From positions 1,146,725 to 1,210,724 of the forward strand of contig MNCI01014205.1 in assembly GCA_015680685.1 (NCBI GenBank): DNA of 64,000 nt. Direction: 5' to 3'. The notes below the pieces were generated by a model, which saw only the letters and a list, made by a program, of their open reading frames with translations, ran no database searches and was not told the origin of the DNA. The stretch comes from Gnetum montanum (Eukaryota > Streptophyta > Gnetopsida > Gnetales > Gnetaceae). Position numbers and translations under genes: made by a program. Below, one piece after another: positions 1 to 11,823 of the stretch (positions within the stretch are counted from its first letter, which is position 1; each line of letters starts with the position of its first letter).

Positions 1-600
1 TATGACATAGTGGCAAGCATTACGAGAGTGCTAGTAACTCTGATGGCAGTGAGTAGCTATAAAGGCTAGCCACCATTGACTACAAATGTCGAGGGGCAGG
101 GGTNTCATAAATGTGGTTGGTAGACATGTATTTATAGGAAAAAGGTAGGCACTATGTCGATAGGGCCTTATTGACACATGATACGATGCGTCAACGGGGC
201 CTCGTTAACATAGCCAAGAAATGCAACTCATCAAACCTAAAGATTAATTAATCAACAAAACCATTTACATGGCATGCCCCATCACTCCCATGTAATCTCA
301 TCTATGTCATGGATATCATGTAAACCACTACGTCATCCCAAATGAAAAAGTTGACTTGAATGGTAGTTGCAACTGGGACACACATAGTATACCTACAGAA
401 AAGATTTATCAAACTAGTTCCATCATCATGGAAAAATTAATGGAGTTATGAAGGTGTTGGATGGTGGCCATTCATGGCAGGCATTTTAGACCATTAGTGA
501 GTGGTAGTGATTACAACATAGTGGAAAGAATTATGAGAGTGCCAGTAACTCTGATGGTAGTGAGCAGCTATAAAGGGTTGACTACGAATCCTGGGGGGGG
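1..600 (+). repeat. Direct repeat pair about 510 bp apart
   Basis: Bases 1-103 are repeated imperfectly at 511-600. Both copies share a track running acatagtgg, gagagtg, agtaactctgatgg, agtgag, agctataaagg and ending in a G-rich stretch. The left copy starts at the window edge, so the full unit may be longer than seen. Confidence 0.7.
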
Positions 601-1386
601 TGTTTGGAGGGCTCTAAAATCCATTGGATCCAGGGCCAACCAAGAAACTAGAGGTGATTTTGTTTCTTTCAAGCTACAATGGGTAGCTCTCTTTCTCTCA
701 AGGAATAGGTAGATGACGTAGTAGTGCGTGATGGGCAGGCATGTGATCCACAATGGTAGGCTGCATGGACAACAAGTGACATGTGGTAACTGTGCATTGT
801 TATCTATTAGTAGCATGTTGGCACATAGAATCTAACAACATTTTCAGGTGATGATAGATAGTAGGTGTGGGAGTGTGTGAGCACGACACATGTGGTAGAG
901 TGCATGGTGGCAATCATCAGTTGGCCTCCCCTCACTCTAGTAGCTCGCGTGACACGAATAGTGCATTGTTAGAAGCTCTCTTCCTCTCTCTTTATCCTCC
1001 TTGATCCATTTTGCATTGTAGATGATAGTTAGCATGGCGTGCATGGCAATGTTAGTAGTGGACAGGTAGTCTATGTCATTGCTATGCATCTGCAACAACA
1101 CAAACTATGCAACATGTATGCATGAGGCACAAGACATATAGTTTTTCTCTCTTGTAGACAAGGTGTATGATGTGTTGGCAGGTGCATGACACTCACTATA
1201 GCTATCCCTGACTAGGATGCGGTGGTAGGTGATGTCCATAATTGCAAAAGATTGTGATAGACATCGAGGCCAACCTCTCTCTCTCATCAGGGGTCAACCA
1301 TGAAAACCAGCAAGCAGTAGTTTCCTTCTTCTTTTTTTGGGGCTATGGTAGGTAGCTTTCTCTCTCTTCTCGAATGGTGATGGGTA

Positions 1387-1435
1387 GTCTCTCTCTCTCT
1401 CTCCTCCTCCTCACTCCCTCCCTCTCTCTCTCTCT
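1387..1435. repeat. CT-rich microsatellite
   Basis: Interrupted (CT)n and CTC tract. A second short (CT)n run lies at about 1490-1504. Confidence 0.9.
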
Positions 1436-1879
1436 ACGATGGCAGTAGCGATAGAGAGGCAGTACATTCCCATGACGAGCTTGGTCTCCCTTCTCTCTCT
1501 CTCTATGGCGATGGCATTATAGGTGGTTTGCGTATAGATAGCAATCAGTAGCGATAACCGTGGTGGGTAGTCAGTGGGTATCATCAGTAGCAACAGACCA
1601 TCAGCAACAATGGGGGACCAGGGAAAATTTATTCTTTATTACCTATTTTATTCTTGAATTTCAAGATAGTCACTCAATTTACATTATGATTTCTTTCAAT
1701 TTGGCTTACTATTTTAAAACGTCACATAGCCCTCTCTAGCTATGACTATTCTTGGGTTTTCATACCCATATGGGAGGCACCCTGGGAAATAGTCTCCTTA
1801 AATGAGTAGTTATTCCCTACATGTTGGTGTGTCCAAAATTTACACATCAACACTTAGTATCCTGCAAGAACCCCAAAAC

Positions 1880-1905
1880 CACACACACACACACACACAC
1901 ACAAC
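1880..1905. repeat. (CA)n microsatellite
   Basis: Perfect alternating CA dinucleotides of about 12 units. Confidence 0.95.
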
Positions 1906-2136
1906 CTATTAGGTTGAAGGAAAATCAATAAATACTTAGCCACCTAAGTGTGAACCCCTCAAGGCAATAATGTAGATCTTTCCTCAGAGAGAATCTACAC
2001 TTGGAGTAATGAAAATGATAGAATGAGAGAGTATTCAAAGAAAGTGACTAGGAAAATTTGATGTACACTAATCAAGCTCTCAGTAAGACAAAGATACAAC
2101 AATTTATAGATCTAGAGGCACACATGCATAATGAAA

Positions 2137-4352
2137 TGTAACACCCTCCTTCCTAGCCTTAGGTTAGAGAGAATTATGTTAGGTATATAACCCCTAACAA
2201 ACAATTGGTTATGGTAAAGAAAACAAAAATTGGAATGAACTCATGTAAAGAAAATAAAGCAAAGGAAGCCTATGGTGAAGCCATAATTGAAAGGAAAATA
2301 AGACACTAAAATAATGATAAAAAGAAATATAAATTAACTAACCAATACACACACACACATGTATATAGAAATAAAAGTGGAAATTGAAAAGTTAAGAGAA
2401 AAATATACAATAACATAAATATGAAAACTTGAAAAAATCTAAAATACATTCTAAAATATCCATCAATAGGAAAATATGTTCAACCATATAAAAATCCATA
2501 ATCCAATACATGAAATATAGAGAGAGATCATTTGAACATGGATAATAAGAGTCTTATACATAATTAACCAAGATAAATGTCTAAACTGAAAATGCCATGA
2601 ACATGAAATCCAAAATTGGTAGAAACCACTGAAACGTCTTCTTGCTCCACCTATCCTTGGTGACTTGTAACAAAAGAGGGGGTCTATATAACCTAAGTAA
2701 GAAAGCTTAGTGTATCCTCTAGCTAAATCAAGGGTAAGTCTCATGGTACTAGGTGAAGCCATGATAGCTTGTAAAACATGTTAGATGCATAAATAATCCA
2801 AACACCCAAGAGAAATTAGCCAATGACAATTTCAAAAATGTCAAATGTTATCATGTGTACTTTCAAAATTTCTAAATGCAAAACCAAAACTAAAGTATCA
2901 TGTGCATGGAATTCTTATTAGTCTAAAACCAAACTACTAGTGCTATATGTGTCATCCAAGACTCACATTTAATGTTTTAAAGTCATTGAATAGAAAGGAT
3001 CAATGAGCCATGAATTGCCTTATTGTGTAGGATGGGACCTCTAATAAAAGTCACATTGATGCATTTCAATATGGGATTAATTACTAAACATCTTTAAAGA
3101 ATCCATCTTCACTCGACCATACAAAATGATGTTAGATCATGACAATAATAATTTATATAAGCATCCAAATAAGAGAAACCAAATATTGATGGTGGAGAAA
3201 TACAATCAACATTTAGCAAGTCTAATAATCAACTACAAATCCAAATCAACCAACCAATAGAGTTTAGGTCATAAATTAAGTTGAAAAAGACCAAGAAGTA
3301 TCAAACTAAGCAAACTCAAAACCAATGAAAATGAGGGATAAGAAATGGTAAAAAAATGAAATACCACACCCTCACCATGACTTGTTTTGGCTAATCATGC
3401 CCTAACCACTACTCGTGGAATTCTTAGAAAACTCACTAGTAGAAACTGAGATAAAAGCTCTCAACCACATGCTGACCATGACTCATGATCAATTGAAAAC
3501 ATTAAGAAATAACACCAATGGTAAAGGTAGTAAACATAGAGGCTCAAAAAACTCATCATAACTTAGTACATTTGACCACGACTCTACCACAACCTCATCA
3601 TGGCCCATGATAAAAAAATCATGATTGCACCTTGACTCATAGTTTGCAACACCATGACTTGTGGTAGATGCTCATAACTTATGGTCAATGTCATTAGTCA
3701 TACTAGGATCCATGAATGACTCATGGTTGCATAAGGAAATCACAAAAATTTCAAAGATGATAGAAAGAGATTAGCAAAAGGGCTACAATTGATAGAGGAT
3801 ACCAGGTACAAGGATGACAAGACCTAGTAAGCATGAATGACATATTAAACAAGGGAAAAAGTGTGAATGACAAAATGGTGCCATAAAGTAATACAAATCC
3901 TAGGAAAACTTGTCAAACTCATTAAATAATATGAAAATTTAGAATCTCTCTAAATGACTGAAACCCATTAGATATAATGATGATATAATGAAATTCATGT
4001 TGAAAGTTAGGACATATGTGCAATAACCAAATTCCAAAAATTGTTGATGGAAAAATGTCACAAAACCCTTGAACCCAAAAATGGTGAATAATTGCACACA
4101 AATCATACAATCTATCTGAGCAAATAAAAATTATTACAAATTTGTTTTAAAAAGTAACAATTTCATGTTGAATGTGCATCAAAATGTATGAACTGAAATG
4201 AATAAAAAAATGAGCTAAGATTACTTAGCTAGAAATTGAAGCATGTAAATTTCTACAACATATAAATCTCATTCACAAGCCCTTATTATCAAATGCTCCT
4301 AAACCAAAAAATCTCCAAGCACTGCCACAAGTCTTGAATTTGGTAGCACTTT
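2137..4352 (+). mobile_element. Element D 5' LTR, first part
   Basis: The stretch starts TGTAACACCC, a common Ty3/gypsy LTR start in plants, and is A/T-rich with no coding potential. It is cut at 4352 by element A; the matching right part resumes after 61866. A possible TATA box (tataaat) lies at 4261-4267. The 3' LTR of D is outside the window, so the LTR call rests on the terminus, the composition and the gag frames that follow on the far side of A. Confidence 0.5.
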
Positions 4353-4940
4353 TGCAGCAACCGAAAACGTCGGCAGCTGGAAAACACCGAGAGGTTGTTG
4401 GTCGTGATAGTCTTAACCTTGGATCCGTGCGAGGGTTGTGTAGGATAAAATGGAAACGGGGCACCTTGAATGGTCTGGTCAATCATATAGGGACTTAATC
4501 AGTGTTACTATAACCTTTTGCAAACATTTAATGCGAAAGCAATGCTGATAATGTAAAATGAAATTTGTTGAATGCAGGAAGGTGATAACAATGCAAAATG
4601 CAGTGATAAAGAGAAAAACAAAGCAAAAGTTAAGGAATGCACCACTTCAAGTTTATGAATTTACTTTTCTAGGTGGATACAATTGGTTATACAACACTGG
4701 GAAGCACAGAGATCCCAAAAGTAACCAGGACGTTCAAAGCAAGGCAACAATGTGCTTGAATGCGGACTCCAAAGCCAACAATGCCCAGATGTTACAAATC
4801 CAACTTGTTAACCATATGCTAATTGAAAACAAGGGGGGTTATTTTGCTAGCTAATAACAGAATTTGTTAACTATTCAAGTTTGCTGATTATGCACAAAGG
4901 TGCTCAAAATTGCCAAACCTTTGAACGTTGCTCGTCGTGG

Positions 4941-4948
4941 TATTTATA
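4941..4948 (-). promoter_or_regulatory. LTR A TATA box (3' copy)
   Basis: TATAAATA on the minus strand. The same box is at 57831-57838 in the 5' LTR and at the equivalent place in LTR B. Confidence 0.6.
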
Positions 4949-5109
4949 GGATCAAGAGCATGCGAAAGATGCGATTTGGATGCCACGTGTCCTGGGCCTG
5001 TGTTGACGTGTCTATGATGCATGGACATGTAGGACTGATTGATGAGTCTACCATGCTGTAATTACACTATCAGAACTTGGAGATATGTGCCAACGATACA
5101 AATAGGTGT

Positions 5110-5740
5110 GGTGCATTGATGTAGCATAATTTCCTGCTACGTTGTGCTACGTTTTGTAGCGTAGCGTGTTGGCATAGCGTAGCAGCATGCTATGCGAGGG
5201 GATGCATTGATGTAGTGTAGCTGCTTGCTACGCTTTAGAGCGTTGCATGTTACTACGCTATGCAGCGTAGCATAGTGTAGCCGCTAGTTTGAGGCAGAAA
5301 CTTACGTCGGGGCCTGTTGCATATGTTGGAAGCCTTTGAAGCATTCTAACTAATTTTGCATATTTTCTATGTTGTGCTATGCTACATAGCGTAGCAGCTG
5401 GCCTTAACTGCAAAAATGTTGACAATTTGCAACTTTTGCTCTTTGCAACGCGAAACATGCGAACTTACTGATCTTGAACTTTGAGATGCCTTTTGTCGCT
5501 CCCGTAGAGTTGCTACGCTGTGCTACACTACGTAGCGTAGCATAGCGTAGTAGCCAACATTGCCTACTCTTCGCTAAACTTGTTGCTTTCTGATGGAAGG
5601 AGTCATTGCCGAAGGACTTGGAGTCGGGTGAGGGAACTGATTTTGGCTTTTGCTACGTTGTGCTACGTTGTGTAGCGTAGCATGGCATAGCACTTCATTC
5701 TACGATCATTTTCTGAAGCCTACTACACTACATAGCATAA
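5110..5740. repeat. GCTACGC/GCGTAGC palindrome field in LTR A U3
   Basis: Dozens of copies and near-copies of gctacgc, tagcgtag and gcatagcgtagc occur, often as closely spaced inverted pairs that could fold. They lie upstream of the LTR TATA box relative to sense transcription. The same field is in the 5' LTR at 58010-58667. Confidence 0.85.
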
Positions 5741-6026
5741 TGTAGCGTAGAAAACTTCTTGACTTAGAAAAATTGCCGAACTATTTTGCACATTCTGAGC
5801 ACTGCTGACAACTTCACACATCGCTTCTGAGTAGTGTCAGTTGGATGAACTACTCAGGTGGGCAGGCTAGAGGATCCGTTGTGCCTGTCAACACTGGGAG
5901 TAGAAAACTTACCAAACTGGATAGTCTGAACACTGGAGCATCCATCTCCTAAAGAACTACCATAGCGCTGCCTGAATCTCAAGGACTTGGTGAAGCAAGG
6001 ATGCCTTGAAATTTTAGGGTGTTTCA

Positions 6027-6042
6027 TTGGCCCCTTTTTTTT
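6027..6042 (-). other. Element A polypurine tract
   Basis: The minus strand reads a run of A then GGGGCCAA directly before the 3' LTR start TGAAAC. Its position and base content are those of a plus-strand primer. B and C have the same tract (AAAGAGGGGCCAT and AAAGAGGGACCAA). Confidence 0.8.
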
Positions 6043-7277
6043 GATGTCTAGAGGAAAGACCCGAGAGATATCGACAAAGAATACGAAACAGCATAGAAGA
6101 TAAAATGCCAACATTGCTCTTCGGTGATTACTAAGATGTCACTTAGCTGCACTTTGAGAGTCTTGCATTGGTTACATGGGAGAAGGGAAGGGTTAAGCAG
6201 GGAGGGAGGAGGCTTAGGAAAAGGGTAAAGATGAGACTTGGCGGGGTCCCTCGTCGAAGTGCTCATGAGGGAGTTGTCTACGTGGTCATATTTTCTTTTG
6301 TTGACCTTCAACATCTCATCGGAATGCTTAGGGAGAGAGGGTGTGCGAAACAGTTTTTTTTTGCGCGTGAGCTTTTACTCTCTTACGCTTTCTCCTTTGC
6401 TATTTTTCCTCTTACATTTGCCAACAACCTTGTCATAGGACAGGTATTCCTTTCCCAGGATGAGTTTTGTTACATCCACATGGGCTCTAGCCCACCTACA
6501 GATGTTTCCCATGTGGCAATCTGTGTTACGCGCTTCATGGACTTTGTGGTTGGGCATATGGAAGGGCTTGACAGATGTTTAGAAAAGCTTGGGAAAGAGA
6601 GGGGAGAGTGGATCGTGAGTGTAAGGAGTGAGACAAGAGAGATAAAGGAGAAGGACAAGATATGCACTTCAAAGTAGCTAAGCTAGTTAAGATGAATGCC
6701 TTAGAACGATGTAGGGTCCTCCTTCTATGGTGAAGCGCACCTCTAAGCGGCATCCCCTTGGTACGCATCCTGCAAACACAATAGAAAGAAAACCAGGAGA
6801 AACAACCATGATGTAAAATGAAGGCAAAGTTCCTGCTCACTGCAGACGTTGTTAAAGCTCTGAACATCTTTGCTAGTGTGTGGTGTTCAAAGTAGGAAGG
6901 CTAGTAGTGGCTTTGGCAGCATCAACATGGAGGAATTGGCATTGAAGGAACTGGGAGTTGCTGTGAGTGCAGATGCCCAGGAATTCCTACCGAAGGCATG
7001 CATTCTTAGTTAAGTTGTGGGATTGGCTACTCTACAGCTGAACGTTGTTTGAGCTCAGGCGTTGGCAAGGGATTGGAGGGTAACAATATTGTGGCTGGGC
7101 CACAATACTACTGGAACTCCAACAGCAAGCACTGACCAAGGAACTACTATCAAGGCGATGGGCCATGGCGTTATGAACTGTATTCTGGAACTATAACGTC
7201 CCGCCCAGTATCAGCATTGTGCACGCTCGCTTGATGTGTACTGGTGTAGATGCATGCTGGGAACGTGCTGTGAACCC
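6043..7277 (-). other. Element A 3' non-coding region
   Basis: About 1.2 kb between array iii and the polypurine tract. Parts match the equivalent region of B (for example 6050-6130 with 10190-10270, and a T-run followed by acgct at about 6353-6390 versus 10648-10670). Open frames here are not conserved between the two elements, so I call it non-coding. Confidence 0.6.
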
Positions 7278-7758
7278 AATTTAAGGTCCTAGTAGACCAT
7301 GATGTGCTGGTTTAAGGTCCCAGCAGATCAATGTTGTGCTAGTTTAAGGTCCTAGCAGACCATTGTGCTAGTTTTTCGTCGTAGTGGACTGTGGATGGGC
7401 TAGTTTAAGGTCCTAGCAGACTATTGTGCTAGTTTTTCATCATAGCGGACTATGGATGGGCTAGTTTAAGGTCCTAGTAGACTATTTGTGCTAGTTTATA
7501 GTCATAGCGGACTGTTTGTGCCAGTTTTACGTCGTAGTGGATGAGCTTTGCTAGTTTAAAGTTGTAGTGGACATTGGTGAAGCTATGCCAGTTTAATGTC
7601 GAAGCGGACGTTTTCTCACCTTTGCCAATTTTATGTCGTAGCGGACGTTTGCTCACATTTGACAGTTTTATGTTGTAGCGGATGTTTGCTCACCTTTGCC
7701 AGTTTTATGTTGTAGTGGACATTTGCTCGTATTTTCTTGTTTTACGTCGTAGTAGACA
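7278..7758 (-). repeat. Element A hairpin array iii (after pol)
   Basis: About 15 units spaced roughly 30-45 bp. In sense orientation each reads like GTCCGCTACGACGTAAAACTAGC: a 3-bp stem GTC/GAC around six bases, then (T)TAAAACTAGC. The loop varies (CGCTAC, TGCTAG, CGCTAT). It begins about 23 bp after the pol stop codon, as in B and C. Confidence 0.85.
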
Positions 7759-7780
7759 TTTGCTTATCTGCTCCATGCAT

Positions 7781-8875
7781 CTATATGTAGTACGACTTGA
7801 GGTACGAGTGATTCACTGTGTTTGCAAACTTGTTGCCATCCATGTCTGCTAGCTTGAAGGATTCGTTCCCAAAGGCTTTTGTGACCATGTATGGACCTTC
7901 CCAGTTGGCTGAGAATTTGTTCATATGTTCACGGACAGCCTTGAGAATGAGGTCTCCCTTCTGTATTGGTCATTGATGCGGATTTGCATGGTGTTTTTGC
8001 TATTTCTTGTTCTAGTTATGCTCTATGTGACCCAGTGTTTGCACACACTCCTCCTCTATTAAGTTGAGATTGATGATCCGCGACTCGTTGTTCTGGGCTT
8101 CGCTTACAACATTGGATAGGATCATTCGGAGTGATGGTACCTGCAACTCAAGAAGTAACATAGCTTTAGATCCATAAACAAGACTGTAAGGAGTCTTACC
8201 AATCATAGTCTTGCAGGTCGTCCTGTAAGCCCACAACACATAGAGGATTTTCTCATGCCATCACCTCTTGTTGTTGTTGTGCATTCTCTTTAGCAAGTTG
8301 ATGATGGACTTATTTGTAGCCTCTGCTTGTTCGTTCGCTTGCGGGTAGTATGATGAGGAGAATGACTGCCTGATGCCGAGATTGCTGCAGAAGGTTTGGG
8401 TTTCTGCACTACTAAACTGTGGCCCGTTGTCGGTCACAATAGTCATGGGAAGCCTAAACCTTGTCACAATGTTGTCCAAGATGAAGTGGAAAATCTGCTA
8501 AGATGTAGTTTTCCTTAGGGGAATAGCTTCCACCCACTTGGTAAAATACTCGGTGGTTGTGATGATAAAGCTATGCCCTGCAGAAGACTTAGGCATGATA
8601 GGCCTTATGAGGTCTAATCCCCATCGTTGGAAAGGCCACGTGATCTGTGTTAGGTGCAGCTCTGTAGGTGAAACGTGTATGAGATTTGCATATCTTTGGC
8701 ACATGTCACATGTTTTGACTTTTGATAGGAAATCACGCTCCATGTGAGGCCAGTAGTACCCTAGATGCTATGTGTCCACCACATAGTCCTTCTTGTATTT
8801 TATCACATAGCCCTAGGTGCTATGTGTCCACCACATAGTCCTTCGTGTATTTTGTTGACAACCTTCTACGCTTCC
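7781..8875 (-). pseudogene. Element A integrase (pol 3' part)
   Basis: Ty3/gypsy integrase joining retroelement cDNA to host DNA. Visible are the C of the HHCC finger (KTCDMCQ), first catalytic Asp in WGLDLI (about 8630), second Asp in VTDNGPQF (about 8430) and Glu in the QAEATNKS block (about 8330), then the GKTPYSLVYG block and a C-terminal region with NWEGPYMVTKAF; stop at 7781. The finger's N-terminal half is disrupted by a 52-bp duplication (8761-8864). Frames break near 8480 and 8250. The rest of pol lies beyond element B at 44873-47253. Confidence 0.9.
8761..8864. repeat. 52-bp tandem duplication in element A integrase
   Basis: 8761-8812 is repeated with few changes at 8813-8864, both containing gctatgtgtccaccacatag. 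It lies just outside element B's left target duplication, so it arose inside A's integrase segment. Confidence 0.85.
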
Positions 8876-10167
8876 TGTAATGATGGAAAATGTTGGTTGC
8901 TAGAAACATCGAGAGGATTTCTACATACATAGTTCCAACCCCAGATCCATGCGAGGGCCATGTTGGAGAAAACGGATTTGAGGTGCCCTGAATGGTCTTG
9001 CTCATCAGACAAGGACTTATTTAATCAGTAAACTTATCATCGATCGTACAACAAGGAGTCAAATTAATGTAAAAATATAATGTCGATTTGACGATAAAAA
9101 GAGATCTGCTCCAAGATTGGATCTTGAAAACAATGACAACGATGTAAACTATGGAACATAACTATGAAAATCAATGTAAGTAAGGTGCAATGAATTAAAG
9201 AATTTGGGAAATTTATGATCTCGAAATTTGGGATTTATCTTATAGACAAATATGATGAATATAATAGGATTTGTAAGTGGATTTCAGTTTGGACGAAATA
9301 TCCGCTACCAACAAGAAGCTATTTAGAGATTAAATAAGCAAGGGCCAATCTACCTTGTTCACTAGCCAATCTGGGTGCAAGGGAGTCAGGCTTGAAGCAA
9401 AATTCTCGCTCACTTGAAATCTCTGACAAAAAGCTTCTCTTTGTCCCCGTCGATGCTCTTTTGTTGCCAGCTCTTTTTCATCTTCTCGCCAATCTTTTTT
9501 TTTGCCAAAAATTGCCAACCCTTTGAGCGTTGTTTGCCGGGGTATTTATAAGATTAGCTTTAGGAGAAAAACACGGTTTAGATGACATGTGTCTTGGGCC
9601 CACAGAATGTCATTGACCTGATGTACTGTAGCTAAGGCTTGTGATGATACGCTGTGCTACGCTGTGCTACGCTCTGAATCATACTATAGCGTAACCACCC
9701 TTGTCTTTAGCGTTGATGGATTTCCAGATCTTCGGTAGCAGGCTATCCCGCAGCTACGCTTTGATACGCTAGGGAGTGTATCCTAGTGTAATGACCACAA
9801 TTGCTTGAATTTTGTTATCCTTGTTGCTACGGCTAACTCAGCTGTGTTGCTCACTTTATGTTGCATTATGCTACGTTACGCTGCATAGTGTAATGCAGCG
9901 TAATATGCCAAAAGTTAAGGTATTTTGGAACATGACTAACTTGCAAAGTTGAAGTGTTGTCACAGTGCATCCCTTGTTCTGTTCTGTCCTTCTGAAGTCT
10001 ACTATGCTGAGTTGCATAGCGTAGCATAGCAGGCCCTTAGCCAAAAGAGAAAATTTGTTGAGATGTGCCCATCACCCAGATGTTTTGACGCTGTACTTGT
10101 GAAGATGCTTACCTAAACTTTGAGACCTTGCTGAATCACCAAGGTCTCAAAATTTCACGATGTTTCA
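8876..10167 (-). repeat. Element B 3' LTR
   Basis: 1,292 bp. In sense orientation it starts TGAAACATCGTGAAATTTTG and ends ..TTACA. TATA box (TATAAATA, minus) at 9543-9550. GCTACGC/TACGCTG repeats lie upstream of it at about 9640-10035. Confidence 0.92.
9640..10035. repeat. GCTACGC palindrome field in LTR B U3
   Basis: Copies of gctacgctgtgctacgct, gcatagcgtagcatagc and related words occur as in LTR A, but more sparsely. The 5' LTR has the same field at about 44340-44740. Confidence 0.75.
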
Positions 10168-10180
10168 ATGGCCCCTCTTT
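10168..10180 (-). other. Element B polypurine tract
   Basis: Minus strand AAAGAGGGGCCAT abuts the 3' LTR start TGAAACA. Confidence 0.8.
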
Positions 10181-11397
10181 GTTGATGTTTGGAAGGCTTG
10201 CCCGAGGGATGTCGACAAAGAATTTGAAACACCACAGAGGTAAAGACGCCAGCATCGTTCATCGGTTGCTTCTCGGATGTTACTCTGTCAAACCCTGGAG
10301 TGCAAAGGTTGGGGGCGGAAGGGGGACTTTACAAGTGTGAGTGATAGGGAGGTTCGAGGAAGACTCAAGTATGAATAGGATATTTCACAAACATGTTATC
10401 AGGTAAATCCTCACTGGTATTTTCGCGAGAGGCTACGCTGCTGCACTATATATGGGAAACTTGCCTGGGCGAGTTGTGTTACACCTGTATGGCCTGGACG
10501 AGTTGCGTTTCATCCATTTTTCCTGGCTTTTTTGCTTTTTTTTTGGAGCTACGTCATGTCTGCATAGGGTTTTCACCTGTCTACAGATGCATTTCATGAG
10601 GTGAGTTGCATTATGCCATTTCATGGTCGTGACGGTTATCATGTGCGAAAGGCTCTTTTTTTTTTACGCTTACATTTTGTACAAATGGGAGGAGAAAGTA
10701 AGGGTAGGAACAAGGATAAGAGAGGGAAGAAAGTAAGGTAAGGTGTCTGGAGGGGAAAAGCAGGGTTTTCACTTCCAAGTGGTTAGGCTAGTCCGAGCAG
10801 CCACCTCAGAACGCTGTGATGCCTTGCCCTCCTAGTGAATACATCTTCGAACAACACTGTTGTAACAAGTAACTTGTAAAGCATAACACAAAACCAAGAA
10901 TAAAAGTAACTATCCTAACCGCTAGGGAGGTTGTTGAAACAAGTGCCATCCAAAGCAGAAAGGGGAGTGCAGGCCATGGAGAAGGGACTGTAGTAAAAGG
11001 GCAAGGATCCCTTTGTTGATACCGCAGCTCAGGAATTCGCTGTCAATAGCTAGATTCATCTTACCCATCTGACTAGCTAAGGAGCCACTCATATAAATCT
11101 ACTAAGCCAGCCCCTGGTGATGGTGGCGGTTGGAGGTAGCCAAGGCTATGGGTGATCATAGTTTTCTTGGGGTTCCAATTGGTGATGTTGACCCCGGGAG
11201 CTACAATTGCTAAGCGGCCGTTGTAGCAGTATCTCCGAGGGATTAGTAGTATGCCTTTCAGAATATCTGAGAAATCGGTAGAATGCTGGGGGGTAGTGGT
11301 GTTACCTCTGTTCCAACGCCCTACCCATTCTGTCTGATAGGGATGTCGTGCAAGAATGATCAGGTCCACTTGTTTCGTAGATGGTTTGTTGGCAAAT
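10181..11397 (-). other. Element B 3' non-coding region
   Basis: Region between array iii and the polypurine tract, about 1.2 kb. It shares blocks with A's equivalent region, including the cgacaaagaat block near 10220 and a T-run at about 10648-10660. No conserved reading frame. Confidence 0.6.
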
Positions 11398-11790
11398 CCC
11401 AGTTTTAGGTCCTGGTAGACCGTTGTTGCTGGTTTTAAGTCCCAATGGACCATAGTCCCAGTTTAAAGTCTGGGCAGACCGTAGTGTGCTAGTTTTACGT
11501 CGTAGCGGATGGTGGAAGAGCTAGTTTATGGTCCTAACAGACTGTGCTATGGGTGTTAGTTTTGTGTCATGACCCAGGGATTGATCTGTGCTGGTTTAAT
11601 GTCTCAGCAGACGTATGCTTACCTTGTCAATTTCTCATCATGGTAGATGGTGGAAATATCTACCAGTTTGGTGTCGTGGCGGACGCGTGCAAGAAATGCC
11701 AGTTTTACGTCATAGCGGACGTGTACAACATCGCTAGTTTTACGTCGTAGCAGACGTTTGTTATAACACTAGTTTTATGTCGTAGCAGAT
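11398..11790 (-). repeat. Element B hairpin array iii (after pol)
   Basis: About 12 units. In sense they read GTCCGCTATGACGTAAAACTGG and similar: GTC/GAC stem, six-base loop, then TAAAACTAG. It begins about 34 bp after the pol stop. Confidence 0.85.
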
Positions 11791-11823
11791 AATTGTTACC
11801 TTGCATTTAAGCCGAGCTGACGT

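Larger units (their letters stand above)
1..2136. other. Unassigned repetitive non-coding DNA left of element D
   Basis: No open frame here has recognisable protein features. The stretch is rich in short words such as ggtagtg, contains a dispersed direct repeat, CT-rich and CA microsatellites, and one ambiguous base at 103. It ends where element D begins. It may be part of an older transposable element, but I see no termini. Confidence 0.5.
4353..6026 (-). repeat. Element A 3' LTR
   Basis: In sense (minus) orientation it starts TGAAACACCCTAAAATTTC and ends ..GCA next to the flank. It matches 57245-58667 plus 61585-61866 along its length. A TATA box lies at 4941-4948, with a GCTACGC palindrome field upstream of it in sense orientation. 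About 1.67 kb long. Confidence 0.9.

Noticed and set aside
5110-5740. GCTACGC field as a centromeric satellite
   Set aside because: It is confined to LTR U3 regions and some introns of the elements, not a free tandem array.
6168-6677. 169-residue plus-strand frame
   Set aside because: It lies in A's 3' non-coding region; B's equivalent region has no such frame, and it shows no domain features.
7278-7758. Regular short repeats with variable spacers, CRISPR-like at first sight
   Set aside because: Units are degenerate, carry internal variation and sit after retroelement pol genes in a plant genome. There are no cas genes.
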